Below, one piece after another: positions 1-8,141 of a stretch of DNA of 43,680 nt. The notes below the pieces were generated by a model. That model was given only the letters and a program-made list of their open reading frames with translations. It was not told the origin of the DNA and did no database searches. The DNA is from an uncultured Prevotellaceae bacterium (GTDB lineage Bacteria; Bacteroidota; Bacteroidia; Bacteroidales; Bacteroidaceae): assembly GCA_902792855.1 (NCBI GenBank), contig CADBBP010000109.1:1-43680 (forward strand), read 5' to 3'. Each line of letters opens with the position of its first letter. Within the stretch, counting starts at the first letter, position 1. The position numbers were made by a program, and so were the translations under genes.

Positions 1-2373
1 GACCCGGTGAGTGCCCTGCAGCGGCGCAACAAGATTTTCGACATCCTCAGCGACACCCTCGCCCTCGTGCTCACTTGCGACCAGGAGGCCGGTGTTGACG
101 GCTACTATCGCAACGGCAACTCCGCCAATGTTGACCGCTGGGCAGCCAACATCGCCGCCCATGTGAAATGGCTGAAGGAGCACACGAAGCACCGTGTGAG
201 CGGTGCCTCCATCTTCAACGAGCCCGACTACTGGACAGAGGAGGGCGCCAACACCTCCAACAGCCGCGACATCGCCAAGAAGCTGAAAAGCGACTACGAG
301 GTGATGAACGATGTAAGCATCGTGGGCGGCAACACCCTCAACGACGACAAGGCCATCACCTGGTATAATGGCGGCAAGGACTACTACGACTGGGGCAACA
401 CCCACCAGTTGGCGGGTTCGATGGACAACTACAAAGCTTTCTACCAGTTGCTCGCACGCGACGGCAAGGTGGGCTACAACGACGAGATGCACAACGTGGC
501 CGAGGCCTTCATCGGGCTGGAAAACGGGATGACAGTAGGTATCTGGTGGGGGTTCGACAGCCGTGCCCGCGGCGAGTTCTGCGACATCAGCCGCCATGGT
601 GTGCGACTTGGCTATGCCGACCACCCCAACAACTGGACCGCCGCCACTGTCTATCGCCACGACGACGGTCGTGTGAAGGCCTTCATGGGCAGCAGCGAGC
701 GCCAAGCCTACACCACCACCTACCAGTTTGTTTGCTCTGACCACGAGGTCTATTATGACGGCGTGGGACCCACGCGAGAAATCCAACTGACGATGCACGG
801 CGGCACCGGCTACCAGAAAGGCCAGAAGAACGCCGAACGCGTGATTGACGTGACATGGGGCGACGACGTGCAGCCAAGTGTCATCAACGGCACCTATAAA
901 ATCATGAACAAAGCCACGCGGATGCTGGTGGCCGAGCACGGCGAGCTCAACGGCAACCCCAACATCGCCCAGACGGCAGACAACGGGAAGGCCACCACGC
1001 AGTGGGAGGTGAAGCCCGTAGGTTCGAGCGTCGATGGCGACTACAGTTTCTACGACATCAAGTCGGTGAACGACGGCAAGCACTGGGACGTGCTCAATTT
1101 CTCCACCTCGAGTGGCGCCAATGTCATCTCCTTCGGCACCGGCACCCCATCGACCAACCAACAGTGGTATTTGGAATATGCCGGCGACGGCTACTATTTC
1201 ATCCGCAACCGTGAGAGTGCGCTCTACCTGACACTCACGGCGAGCAACCGCATCCAAGGCATTAACATCAACCAGCAGGCACGTCTCGACGACCCCACAC
1301 GGCAGTTGTGGCGCTTCCTGCCACTCGACGCCTCCTGTGAAACGGATGCTCCCGCCATCCCTTCCGGACTCTCCGCCACCCCGCTTGCCGCCGGCGTGCT
1401 TTTGGAATGGACACCCGGTGCAGAGGAAGACCTCGACGGCTACATGGTGCAGCGTACAGAGAAAGGCACCAACCAGTGGAACACCATTGCCCGCAAGGTG
1501 AAGGAGACGAAATATCTTGACAACGGATGCCGTCAGGGCAAGCAATACGAATACCGTCTGAAGGCCATCGACAAGAGCGAGAACCTTTCGGCTCCCTGCG
1601 AGGCACTGGAGGCTTCGCCCACCGGCGCCCCCTCACTCACCGCCCACTATCCCTTCAACGGCGACCTTCATGATGCCACCATCCATCAAATGGACGGCGC
1701 CGCCTACGGCTCACCCACCTTCACCGGCACGAAAGCCGAAGGCGACAGGTCGCTCAGCCTCAACGGCACGACACAGTTTGTGCAACTGCCCTACGAGGTG
1801 GCGTCGAGCGACGAGCTGACTTTCGCCGCCTGGGTGTATTGGCGCAACACCAGCGTACCCAACCAACGCATCTTCGACTTCGGCAACGGAGGCGAGCAAT
1901 ATGCCTACCTCACCCCCTCCAACGGCACCGGTGTGGCCTTTGTCATCAACGACGGCACCGGCGAGCAAAAGGTGGAAAGCACCACCAAACTTACCGCCTC
2001 GCGCTGGAAGCACGTGGCAGTGAGCATCGGGCGCGACGCCACCACGCTCTATGTCGATGGCGAACCCGTGGGAAGCTCCAGCCTCACCATCCGCCCAGCC
2101 GACATCAGCACCACGCTCAATTATTTAGGTCGCAGTCAACAAGGCTCCACCTCCATGCTCAAGGCCAACCTTGATGACGTGCGCATCTACAACCATGCAC
2201 TTGATGCAGAGGGCGTGAAAGATGCCATGAACGCAGCCACCGACCACATTGTATCACCAGACATCCATCCCGACTTCGACAATCAGCAACTCTATGGCGT
2301 GGACGGCATCGCAGTGAAGAACAAGTCATACAAGGGTGTGAAAGTGGGGAAAGGAATAAAAATTAAAGATTAA
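1..2373 (+). CDS. Secreted clan-A-like glycoside hydrolase with ricin-type, FnIII and LamG domains (5' partial)
   Basis: The reading frame is open to the first base, so the true start and signal peptide lie outside the window; the GTG at 7 is not a credible start. About 788 residues remain. The first 290 look like the second half of a TIM-barrel glycosidase: an FNEP motif (Glu codon 220-222) is the likely acid/base and the Glu in NDEMH, about 88 residues later, the likely nucleophile. Then follow a ricin-B-like beta-trefoil (about 295-440, starting TYKIMNKATRMLV), a fibronectin type III domain (about 450-540, PSGLSATPLAAGVLLEW) and a LamG/concanavalin-like domain (about 545-745). The tail (GVDGIAVKN...GVKVGKGIKIKD) resembles the short C-terminal tails of secreted Prevotella proteins. 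The exact GH family cannot be assigned without the missing half; the substrate is probably a plant or host glycan (inference). Confidence 0.8.
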   Translation, partial: DPVSALQRRNKIFDILSDTLALVLTCDQEAGVDGYYRNGNSANVDRWAANIAAHVKWLKEHTKHRVSGASIFNEPDYWTEEGANTSNSRDIAKKLKSDYEVMNDVSIVGGNTLNDDKAITWYNGGKDYYDWGNTHQLAGSMDNYKAFYQLLARDGKVGYNDEMHNVAEAFIGLENGMTVGIWWGFDSRARGEFCDISRHGVRLGYADHPNNWTAATVYRHDDGRVKAFMGSSERQAYTTTYQFVCSDHEVYYDGVGPTREIQLTMHGGTGYQKGQKNAERVIDVTWGDDVQPSVINGTYKIMNKATRMLVAEHGELNGNPNIAQTADNGKATTQWEVKPVGSSVDGDYSFYDIKSVNDGKHWDVLNFSTSSGANVISFGTGTPSTNQQWYLEYAGDGYYFIRNRESALYLTLTASNRIQGININQQARLDDPTRQLWRFLPLDASCETDAPAIPSGLSATPLAAGVLLEWTPGAEEDLDGYMVQRTEKGTNQWNTIARKVKETKYLDNGCRQGKQYEYRLKAIDKSENLSAPCEALEASPTGAPSLTAHYPFNGDLHDATIHQMDGAAYGSPTFTGTKAEGDRSLSLNGTTQFVQLPYEVASSDELTFAAWVYWRNTSVPNQRIFDFGNGGEQYAYLTPSNGTGVAFVINDGTGEQKVESTTKLTASRWKHVAVSIGRDATTLYVDGEPVGSSSLTIRPADISTTLNYLGRSQQGSTSMLKANLDDVRIYNHALDAEGVKDAMNAATDHIVSPDIHPDFDNQQLYGVDGIAVKNKSYKGVKVGKGIKIKD

Positions 2374-2421
2374 AGATTAAAAATTAAAAATTTAGATTGG
2401 AATATTTTAAACATACAAAAA

Positions 2422-2895
2422 ATGAGATCAAGAACAGCAGATTGGTTTGAGACAAAAATTCGTTATGAGAAGACAATGGAAGACGGTCTTCCCAAGAAAG
2501 TGACCGAACAATATACCGTTGACGCGCTGAGCTTCACAGAGGCCGAGTCATCAATCACCGACGAGATGCTCTCCTACATCAACGGCGAGTATGAAGTGGC
2601 CGACATCAAGAAAGCCGCCTACAAAGAGGTGTTTTTCAGTGAGGCCGACAGCGACGACCGTTGGTACAAGGCCAAGCTGCAATTTATCACCATCGACGAA
2701 AAGAGCCAGAAAGAAAAGCGCTCAAATGTGTATTACCTTGTGCAAGCCTCCACCCTTCCCGTTGCCGTGAAGCACATCGAGGAGGTGATGGGCGCCACAG
2801 CCATCGACTACGTGATAGCAAGCATAGCCGAGACGCTCATCATGGACGTCTTCGAGCACAAAGCCGGCAGCAACGAGGAAGGCTCCAAGGCATGA
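2422..2895 (+). CDS. DUF4494 family protein
   Basis: A 157-residue cytoplasmic protein with no signal peptide or membrane segment. The opening (MRSRTADWFETKIRYEKTM) and the following VTEQYTVDALSFTEAE segment match my memory of DUF4494, a small family restricted to Bacteroidota, usually around 150-200 residues, with no assigned function. It ends in an ATGA overlap with the yggS start (2892-2895), so the two are probably translated together. The ATG at 2422 follows an AT-rich stretch (2374-2421) containing short ATTAAAGATT-like repeats and no Shine-Dalgarno site, as is usual in this phylum. Family assignment is good; a role is not known. Confidence 0.85.
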   Translation: MRSRTADWFETKIRYEKTMEDGLPKKVTEQYTVDALSFTEAESSITDEMLSYINGEYEVADIKKAAYKEVFFSEADSDDRWYKAKLQFITIDEKSQKEKRSNVYYLVQASTLPVAVKHIEEVMGATAIDYVIASIAETLIMDVFEHKAGSNEEGSKA

Positions 2896-3569
2896 GCGCA
2901 GAGGCCATCCGTTCCAACCTGCTCCGTGTACGCGACAGCCTGCCACCCGGAGTTCGTCTTGTGGCTGTGAGCAAGTACCATCCTGCGGAGAGCATCCTCG
3001 CCGCCTATGCTGAGGGTCAACGCCTCTTCGGCGAGAGCCACGTGCAGGAATTGCAGGCAAAACGCCCCGTGCTCCCCCCAGACATCGAGTGGCACTTCAT
3101 TGGTCACCTCCAGACGAACAAGGTGAAATACATCGCCCCCTACGTGTCGATGGTGGAGGCCGTGGACTCCCTACGCCTCCTGTCGGAAATCAACCGCCAA
3201 GCAGGCAAGTACGAGCGTGTGATTGACGTGTTGTTGGAACTTCACATCGCCGCCGAGGAAACGAAATACGGACTAACACTTGACGCATGTCGCCGCCTGC
3301 TCGCCGAGGGCGAGTGGCGCGACATGCCCCATGTGCGCATCTGCGGCCTGATGATGATGGCCACCTACACCGACGATGTGTTGCAGATACGCAATGAAAT
3401 GACAACCGCGAAGAAATTCTTCGACGAGGTGAAGGAGGCCTATTTCTCCGACGCGCCTTATTTCTGTGAGCGCAGCTGGGGCATGAGCCACGACTACCCC
3501 ATCGCCTGCGAGTGCGGTTCCACGATGGTACGTGTGGGCACCACCATTTTCGGCGAGCGGAACTACTGA
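2892..3569 (+). CDS. yggS: YggS/PLPBP family pyridoxal-phosphate homeostasis protein
   Basis: 225 residues, the usual length of the family. The N-terminal LVAVSKYHP motif carries the PLP-binding lysine (K28), followed by FGESHVQEL and the family signature WHFIGHLQTNKVKYI; the C-terminal half has CGLMMMA and the SWGMSHDYPIA segment, which corresponds to the SMGMSxDxxxAI phosphate-binding motif with one change. Family members are single-domain alanine-racemase-fold proteins that bind PLP without catalysing a reaction and buffer vitamin B6 and amino-acid pools. I chose the ATG at 2892 because it overlaps the DUF4494 stop (ATGA) and gives a full-length domain; the same frame is open further upstream but without homology. 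Its 3' end overlaps the convergent lpxB end by 7 bases. Confidence 0.95.
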   Translation: MSAEAIRSNLLRVRDSLPPGVRLVAVSKYHPAESILAAYAEGQRLFGESHVQELQAKRPVLPPDIEWHFIGHLQTNKVKYIAPYVSMVEAVDSLRLLSEINRQAGKYERVIDVLLELHIAAEETKYGLTLDACRRLLAEGEWRDMPHVRICGLMMMATYTDDVLQIRNEMTTAKKFFDEVKEAYFSDAPYFCERSWGMSHDYPIACECGSTMVRVGTTIFGERNY

Positions 3570-4699
3570 TTAAGGATGGAAACCATGAGGCGTGCCGCGT
3601 TGGCCGGTGCGCCAGGTTTTCCTATTGCCTCCCTCATACGTCCATAGCCCTCGAGCATGGTTTTCCGCCCCGGCTGTCCAGGCATGATGCCCGACAGTTC
3701 GTCCATGAGCCTCTTATGTGTGAAAGCGTCGGCCACCAATTCCGGCACCACCTCCTTGTCGGCGATGAGGTTGACGAGTGATATGTATTTCACCTTAAGC
3801 ACCAGTTTTTTTAGGAATCCCCAAAAAGGAGCCACCGGCGTTGCGTAGCACACCACTTGCGGAACGTTGAAAAGGGCCGTCTCAAGTGTTGCCGTCCCAC
3901 TTGTGACCAATGCCGCCGTGGCGTTGGCAAGAAGAGCAAAAGTATCGTTGTGCACCATGCCCAGCGAGGTGTCGGTGATAAATCGACTGTAGTATTCGTC
4001 ATCGATGGCCGGCGCCCCTGCCAGCACGAACTGGTAGTCGGGGAAATGCTCCATGACCCTCATCATCCTTGGCAGATTGTCCTTGATTTCCGTCTTCCGA
4101 CTACCAGCGAGCAAGGCGATGATGGGTTTCTGCGGCAAGTTGTGCCTTTGGCAGAATTGTAAAAATGTTTCATCATACTTTCCCATAAACTCCCCCACCT
4201 CGTCGGCGGTAGGGTTTCCCACATAGTGGATGGGGAAATGATGCTTCTTCTCAAAGAAATCCACTTCGAAAGGCAGGATGGAGAAGAGCTCATCGACATC
4301 ACGCTTGATGTTCTTGATGCGGTTCTCTTTCCATGCCCATATCTTCGGTGAAATATAGTAGAACACCTTTGCCAACTTGTTGGAATGCACATATTTTGCT
4401 ATGCCAAGGTTGAAGCCAGGATAATCTACGAGAATAACCGCGTCGGGCCCCCATTCCCTAATGTCAGCCTTGCACATGGACATATTGCGCAAAATGGTCG
4501 GAAGATGGGCTATAACGGAGAACAACCCCATGAATGCCGTGTCGCGATAATGCCTCACAAGCGTTCCTCCCACCATTGACATGTGGTCTCCTCCAAAGAA
4601 CCTGAACTCAGCCTTTGGGTCAACATTTTTCAGTTCCCTCATCAAGTGAGCAGCATGCAAGTCGCCGCTCGCCTCGCCTACAATCAAGTAATATTTCAT
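3563..4699 (-). CDS. lpxB: Lipid-A-disaccharide synthase LpxB
   Basis: 378 residues from the ATG at 4699. LpxB (GT19) is a peripheral inner-membrane enzyme that joins UDP-2,3-diacylglucosamine to lipid X to form the disaccharide core of lipid A. Visible family motifs: VGEASGDLHAAHLM at the N-terminus (residues 7-20), FFGGDHMSMVGG, VDYPGFN, YYISPKIWAWKENR, HYVGNP and LLAGSRKTEI. The frame is open nine codons further upstream, but the ATG at 4699 forms an ATGA overlap with the surE stop and starts directly at the conserved MKYYLIVGEASGD, so the shorter form is preferred. It is the second gene of a surE-lpxB operon, an arrangement I recall as common in Bacteroidales. Confidence 0.97.
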   Translation of the reverse strand: MKYYLIVGEASGDLHAAHLMRELKNVDPKAEFRFFGGDHMSMVGGTLVRHYRDTAFMGLFSVIAHLPTILRNMSMCKADIREWGPDAVILVDYPGFNLGIAKYVHSNKLAKVFYYISPKIWAWKENRIKNIKRDVDELFSILPFEVDFFEKKHHFPIHYVGNPTADEVGEFMGKYDETFLQFCQRHNLPQKPIIALLAGSRKTEIKDNLPRMMRVMEHFPDYQFVLAGAPAIDDEYYSRFITDTSLGMVHNDTFALLANATAALVTSGTATLETALFNVPQVVCYATPVAPFWGFLKKLVLKVKYISLVNLIADKEVVPELVADAFTHKRLMDELSGIMPGQPGRKTMLEGYGRMREAIGKPGAPANAARLMVSILNQ

Positions 4700-5481
4700 T
4701 TCAGCTCCTCCGTCCTGAAATCCCATTGTCTCATGCGCTCCACCATCTCATGGTGAGTGAGGTCGATGCGGGTGGGCGTGATGGCAACGAAGCCATGCTG
4801 CAAGGCCCAGTTGTCGGTGTCCTCAGCCTCCGGCTCGTCGTTGCGGTATCGCCCCACCATCCAAAAATAGTCATATCCCCTTGGATGCCGCTGTTTGACA
4901 CACTCGTCGTACCATGTGCCATGAGCCATGCGGCACACCCTGACGCCTTCACCCCCGCCTTTGGGGAAATTGACGTTGAGGCACACCCCTTTGGGCAATC
5001 CCTCCCGCAGCACTCTCGCGGTGATGAGGCGTATGAGTGGCCGGAGAGGCGAGAAGTCGGCATCCTCGTCGAAGTCGCAGATGGAGAAAGCCACCGACGG
5101 AAGGTATTTCATACACCCCTCGATGGCCACCCCCATGGTGCCGGAGTAGTGCGCATTGACCGATGCGTTGTCGCCATGGTTGATGCCGCCGATGATGATG
5201 TCAGGCTTTCTTTCAGTGCAAAATTGGTTGAGTGCGAGTTTCACGCAGTCCACAGGCGTCCCGTTGGACGACCACACCTGCAGACCCTCCTCCTCTTTGC
5301 GCAACTGGAGCCTGAGATGACTTGTCGCCGTGAAAGCCGTGGCATACCCCGAGCGCGGCCCGTCAGGTGCGCAGACGATGATGTCGCCCAAGTCGCGCAC
5401 CATGTCGACAAGGCAATTCAGCCCCTTGGCCATATAGCCGTCATCGTTGGAAATAAGTATTAATGGTTTTTTAATTTTCAT
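4696..5481 (-). CDS. surE: 5'/3'-nucleotidase SurE
   Basis: 261 residues. SurE is a metal-dependent cytoplasmic phosphatase acting on nucleoside monophosphates and short polyphosphates. The metal site is seen in ISNDDGYMAKG (NDDG, residues 12-15) and in GGINHGDNASVNAHYSGTM, which carries the conserved Asn and the GTVxAAxEG-like turn. Length and motif order are normal. It starts the surE-lpxB operon; the two share an ATGA overlap at 4696-4699. A promoter-like TACATTTG lies on the same strand 22 bases upstream of the ATG. Confidence 0.97.
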   Translation of the reverse strand: MKIKKPLILISNDDGYMAKGLNCLVDMVRDLGDIIVCAPDGPRSGYATAFTATSHLRLQLRKEEEGLQVWSSNGTPVDCVKLALNQFCTERKPDIIIGGINHGDNASVNAHYSGTMGVAIEGCMKYLPSVAFSICDFDEDADFSPLRPLIRLITARVLREGLPKGVCLNVNFPKGGGEGVRVCRMAHGTWYDECVKQRHPRGYDYFWMVGRYRNDEPEAEDTDNWALQHGFVAITPTRIDLTHHEMVERMRQWDFRTEELK

Positions 5482-5503
5482 AAATAATCTTTAGTTTTGG
5501 GTG

Positions 5504-5511
5504 CAAATGTA
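5504..5511 (-). promoter_or_regulatory. -7 promoter element of surE-lpxB
   Basis: TACATTTG read on the minus strand matches the Bacteroidota -7 consensus TAnnTTTG and would give a 5' leader of roughly 15-20 bases before surE. I see no clean TTTG about 20 bases upstream, so the -33 half is weak. Confidence 0.5.
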
Positions 5512-5553
5512 CGAAAATAAGGTTTAAAATAAGAGATTCTCGCACAAAATATG

Positions 5554-5561
5554 TACCTTTG
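5554..5561 (+). promoter_or_regulatory. -7 promoter element of the parA operon
   Basis: TACCTTTG on the plus strand matches TAnnTTTG and lies about 100 bases before the parA start at 5660. It is divergent from the surE element across a 178-base gap, so both operons can start here. No good -33 element is visible. Confidence 0.5.
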
Positions 5562-5659
5562 TAGGCGAAAATGGCATTGCGACGCCATGTGCGCACCTCT
5601 TGCCGGGGCCTCTCGGCCAAGCATTGGGTGTGCTTTGCATCACAGAAACAATAACTTAC

Positions 5660-6436
5660 ATGGGAAAAATCATAGCATTAGCCAACCAGAAGGGCGGCGT
5701 TGGCAAGACGACGACGACCATCAACCTTGCCGCCTCCCTGGCCACGTTGGAAAAGACCGTGCTGGTGATAGACGCCGACCCCCAGGCCAACGCGTCGAGC
5801 GGTCTTGGTGTGGACATCCACGACTTGGAGTGCTCTCTCTATGAGAGCCTCATCGGCGAGAGCGACATCCGCGAGGCCATCTACACCACAGACATAGAAG
5901 GTCTGGACATCATCCCGAGCCACATCGACCTTGTGGGTGCGGAGATAGAGATGCTCAACATCGAGAACCGCGAGAAGGTGGTGAGCCGCCTCCTTGCCCC
6001 CCTTCGTGAGGAATACGACTACATCCTCATCGACTGCTCGCCCTCCCTGGGCCTGATTACGGTGAACGCGCTTACGGCCGCCGACTCGGTAATCATCCCC
6101 GTCCAGTGCGAGTATTTCGCCCTGGAGGGCATCGGCAAACTGCTCAACACCATCAAGATTATCAAGAGCAAGCTCAACCCCCGCTTGGAGATCGAGGGTT
6201 TCCTTCTTACAATGTATGACAGCCGCCTGCGGCTTGCCAACCAGATATACGACGAGGTGAAGCGCCACTTCCAGGAGTTGGTTTTCAAGACAGTCATCCA
6301 ACGCAACGTGAAGTTGAGCGAGAGCCCGAGCCACGGCATCCCGGTCATCCTCTACGATGCCGAGAGCACCGGCAGCAAGAACCACCTTGCCCTTGCCAAG
6401 GAGATCATCCTGAAGAACGAGGTGAAGAAACCATAG
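5660..6436 (+). CDS. parA: Chromosome-partitioning ATPase ParA (Soj)
   Basis: 258 residues from the ATG at 5660 (MGKIIALANQKGG). ParA-type deviant Walker ATPases bind DNA as ATP dimers and, stimulated by ParB, segregate the replication origin. Visible: deviant Walker A KGGVGKTTT (residues 11-19), VLVIDADPQAN with the switch residues, and Walker B DYILIDCSPSLGLIT. The frame is open 20 codons upstream, but those codons have no family similarity and the conserved fold starts at MGKII. It is the first of a forward set of genes; parB follows after 9 bases. Confidence 0.97.
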   Translation: MGKIIALANQKGGVGKTTTTINLAASLATLEKTVLVIDADPQANASSGLGVDIHDLECSLYESLIGESDIREAIYTTDIEGLDIIPSHIDLVGAEIEMLNIENREKVVSRLLAPLREEYDYILIDCSPSLGLITVNALTAADSVIIPVQCEYFALEGIGKLLNTIKIIKSKLNPRLEIEGFLLTMYDSRLRLANQIYDEVKRHFQELVFKTVIQRNVKLSESPSHGIPVILYDAESTGSKNHLALAKEIILKNEVKKP

Positions 6437-6445
6437 CGAGACATC

Positions 6446-7330
6446 ATGGCAGTAAAAAAGAAATACAACGCCCTGGGCCGCGGGCTTGACGCCCTCATTT
6501 CCACGGAGGAGGTGAAGCCTCAGGGCAGTTCCACCATCAACGAGGTGCCGTTGGAGCAAATAGAGGCCAATCCCAACCAGCCTCGCCGCGCCATCGACCC
6601 TGAGTCCTTGGGGGAATTGGCTGAGAGCATCCGCCAATTAGGCATCGTGCAGCCCATCACGCTGCGCCAAACAGGCAGCGAGAAATACCAGATTGTGGCT
6701 GGCGAGCGCCGCTGGCGTGCCTCCCGCCAAGCCGGCCTGACCACCATACCGGCCTATATCCGCACCATCGACGACGAGAGCGTGATGGAGATGGCATTGG
6801 TGGAAAACATACAGCGCGAGGACCTCAACGCGATCGAGATAGCCCTGGCCTACGCCCACCTGCTGGAGCAGGAAAGTATGACGCAGGAAAAGGTGGCCGA
6901 GCGCGTGGGCAAGAGCCGCGTCGCGGTAGCCAACTACCTCCGTCTGCTGAAACTACCTGCACAAGTGCAGATGGCTCTCCAGAAGCGCACCATCGACATG
7001 GGCCACGCCCGTGCACTGCTCTCTTTGGACAGCCCCACCCAGCAGTTGCAGGTGTTTGATGAGATCATGCGCACTGGAGCTTCCGTTCGCCAGGTTGAGG
7101 AACTGGTGAAGAAGCTCAAGAACGGTGAGAAAGCCTCTCTTGGAGGCAAGAAAGGCACAGGCCTGCCCGAGGATTTCAACATCCTGCGCGAGCAGATGTC
7201 GCAATTCTTCCGCACAAAGGTGTCGCTGAGCATCTCCCCTGACGGCAAGGGCAAGATCAGCATCCCCTTCAACAGCGAAGAGGAGTTGGAGCACATCATG
7301 AGTCTGTTTGACAACCTAAAACAGCCATGA
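6446..7330 (+). CDS. parB: Chromosome-partitioning protein ParB (Spo0J)
   Basis: 294 residues, typical of chromosomal ParB. It is a CTP-dependent DNA clamp that loads at parS and stimulates ParA. Motifs: the N-terminal KYNALGRGLDALI peptide that contacts ParA, NPNQPRR (42-48), the CTP-binding GERRWR (86-91), ENIQRE (120-125), a helix-turn-helix (about 140-165, EKVAERVGKSRVAVANYLRLL) and a C-terminal dimerisation segment. The stop overlaps the next start in an ATGA (7327-7330). I did not find a canonical 16-base parS palindrome in the window by eye. Confidence 0.97.
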   Translation: MAVKKKYNALGRGLDALISTEEVKPQGSSTINEVPLEQIEANPNQPRRAIDPESLGELAESIRQLGIVQPITLRQTGSEKYQIVAGERRWRASRQAGLTTIPAYIRTIDDESVMEMALVENIQREDLNAIEIALAYAHLLEQESMTQEKVAERVGKSRVAVANYLRLLKLPAQVQMALQKRTIDMGHARALLSLDSPTQQLQVFDEIMRTGASVRQVEELVKKLKNGEKASLGGKKGTGLPEDFNILREQMSQFFRTKVSLSISPDGKGKISIPFNSEEELEHIMSLFDNLKQP

Positions 7331-8109
7331 CTTTGCAGGCAAGTGCACAGACATACCTCACCCGGATGGCATTGCTCGCCTTGCTGCTGCTGGCACCCTT
7401 TGCCGGCAGTCGGGCCCAGCAACCCGAGGACAGCCTGACGCGGCATCAGGCCGAGCCCACGGGTGTCGAGCTGCCTCCCGTCGGCTCCGACACGCTGACC
7501 CTCATCACCTTTGACGACGAGCCACTCGTGGAGCAGCCAGACACACTCGCCGCCGAGGCTTTCACCGGCATCTCCGGCAAGCGCCTTCGCCGTGACTGGA
7601 GCACATGGCGCCCCGACCCCAAGCGCGCCCTGTGGCTGGCCATCGTGATACCCGGCGGCGGCCAGATTTACAACCGCAAATACTGGAAGCTCCCCATCGT
7701 CTATGGCGGCTTCGTGGGTTGTGCATACGCCATGCAATGGAACAACATGATGTATCGTGACTACTCACAAGCCTACCTCGACATCATGGATGACGACCCC
7801 ACAACGCAGAGCTACAACCAGTTCATGCACCTGGGGACCACCATCACCGACAAAAACGAGACTCACTACAAGAATCTCTTCAAGAAGCGCAAGGACTACT
7901 ACCGCCGCTACCGTGACCTTAGCTTCTTCATCCTCATCGGCGTTTACGCCCTCTCTGTCATCGACGCCTATGTCGATGCCTCCCTGTCGGACTTCGACAT
8001 CAGCAAGGACCTCACCATGCGCGTGTCTCCGACCATCATCACCACGCAATCCGAGCGCAACCCCATCCGCTCGAGCGGCGTGGGCCTGCAATGCAGTTTG
8101 AAATTCTAA
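7327..8109 (+). CDS. DUF5683 family membrane protein between parB and the lytic transglycosylase
   Basis: 260 residues. It has an N-terminal hydrophobic segment that reads as a signal peptide (LTRMALLALLLLAPFAGSRAQ), a variable Asp/Glu/Pro-rich stretch (about 32-85), and then the conserved DUF5683 core: RALWLAIVIPGGGQIYNRKYWKLPIVYGG with a GGG turn and two hydrophobic hairpins, then a second membrane-like segment LSFFILIGVYALSVIDAYVDA. The family is confined to Bacteroidota and has no established function. It is coupled to parB by ATGA and followed 32 bases later by a MltD-like enzyme, which hints at a link between chromosome segregation and envelope growth (inference). Confidence 0.85.
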   Translation: MTLQASAQTYLTRMALLALLLLAPFAGSRAQQPEDSLTRHQAEPTGVELPPVGSDTLTLITFDDEPLVEQPDTLAAEAFTGISGKRLRRDWSTWRPDPKRALWLAIVIPGGGQIYNRKYWKLPIVYGGFVGCAYAMQWNNMMYRDYSQAYLDIMDDDPTTQSYNQFMHLGTTITDKNETHYKNLFKKRKDYYRRYRDLSFFILIGVYALSVIDAYVDASLSDFDISKDLTMRVSPTIITTQSERNPIRSSGVGLQCSLKF

Positions 8110-8141
8110 CCCTCTCAACCCCAAAAGGAAAGAAAGAAAGC

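Noticed and set aside
5482-7330. parS site near parAB
   Set aside because: No 16-base palindrome of the TGTTNCACGTGAAACA type was found by eye; isolated CACGTG hexamers elsewhere (for example near 30737 and 27760) lack the flanking bases.
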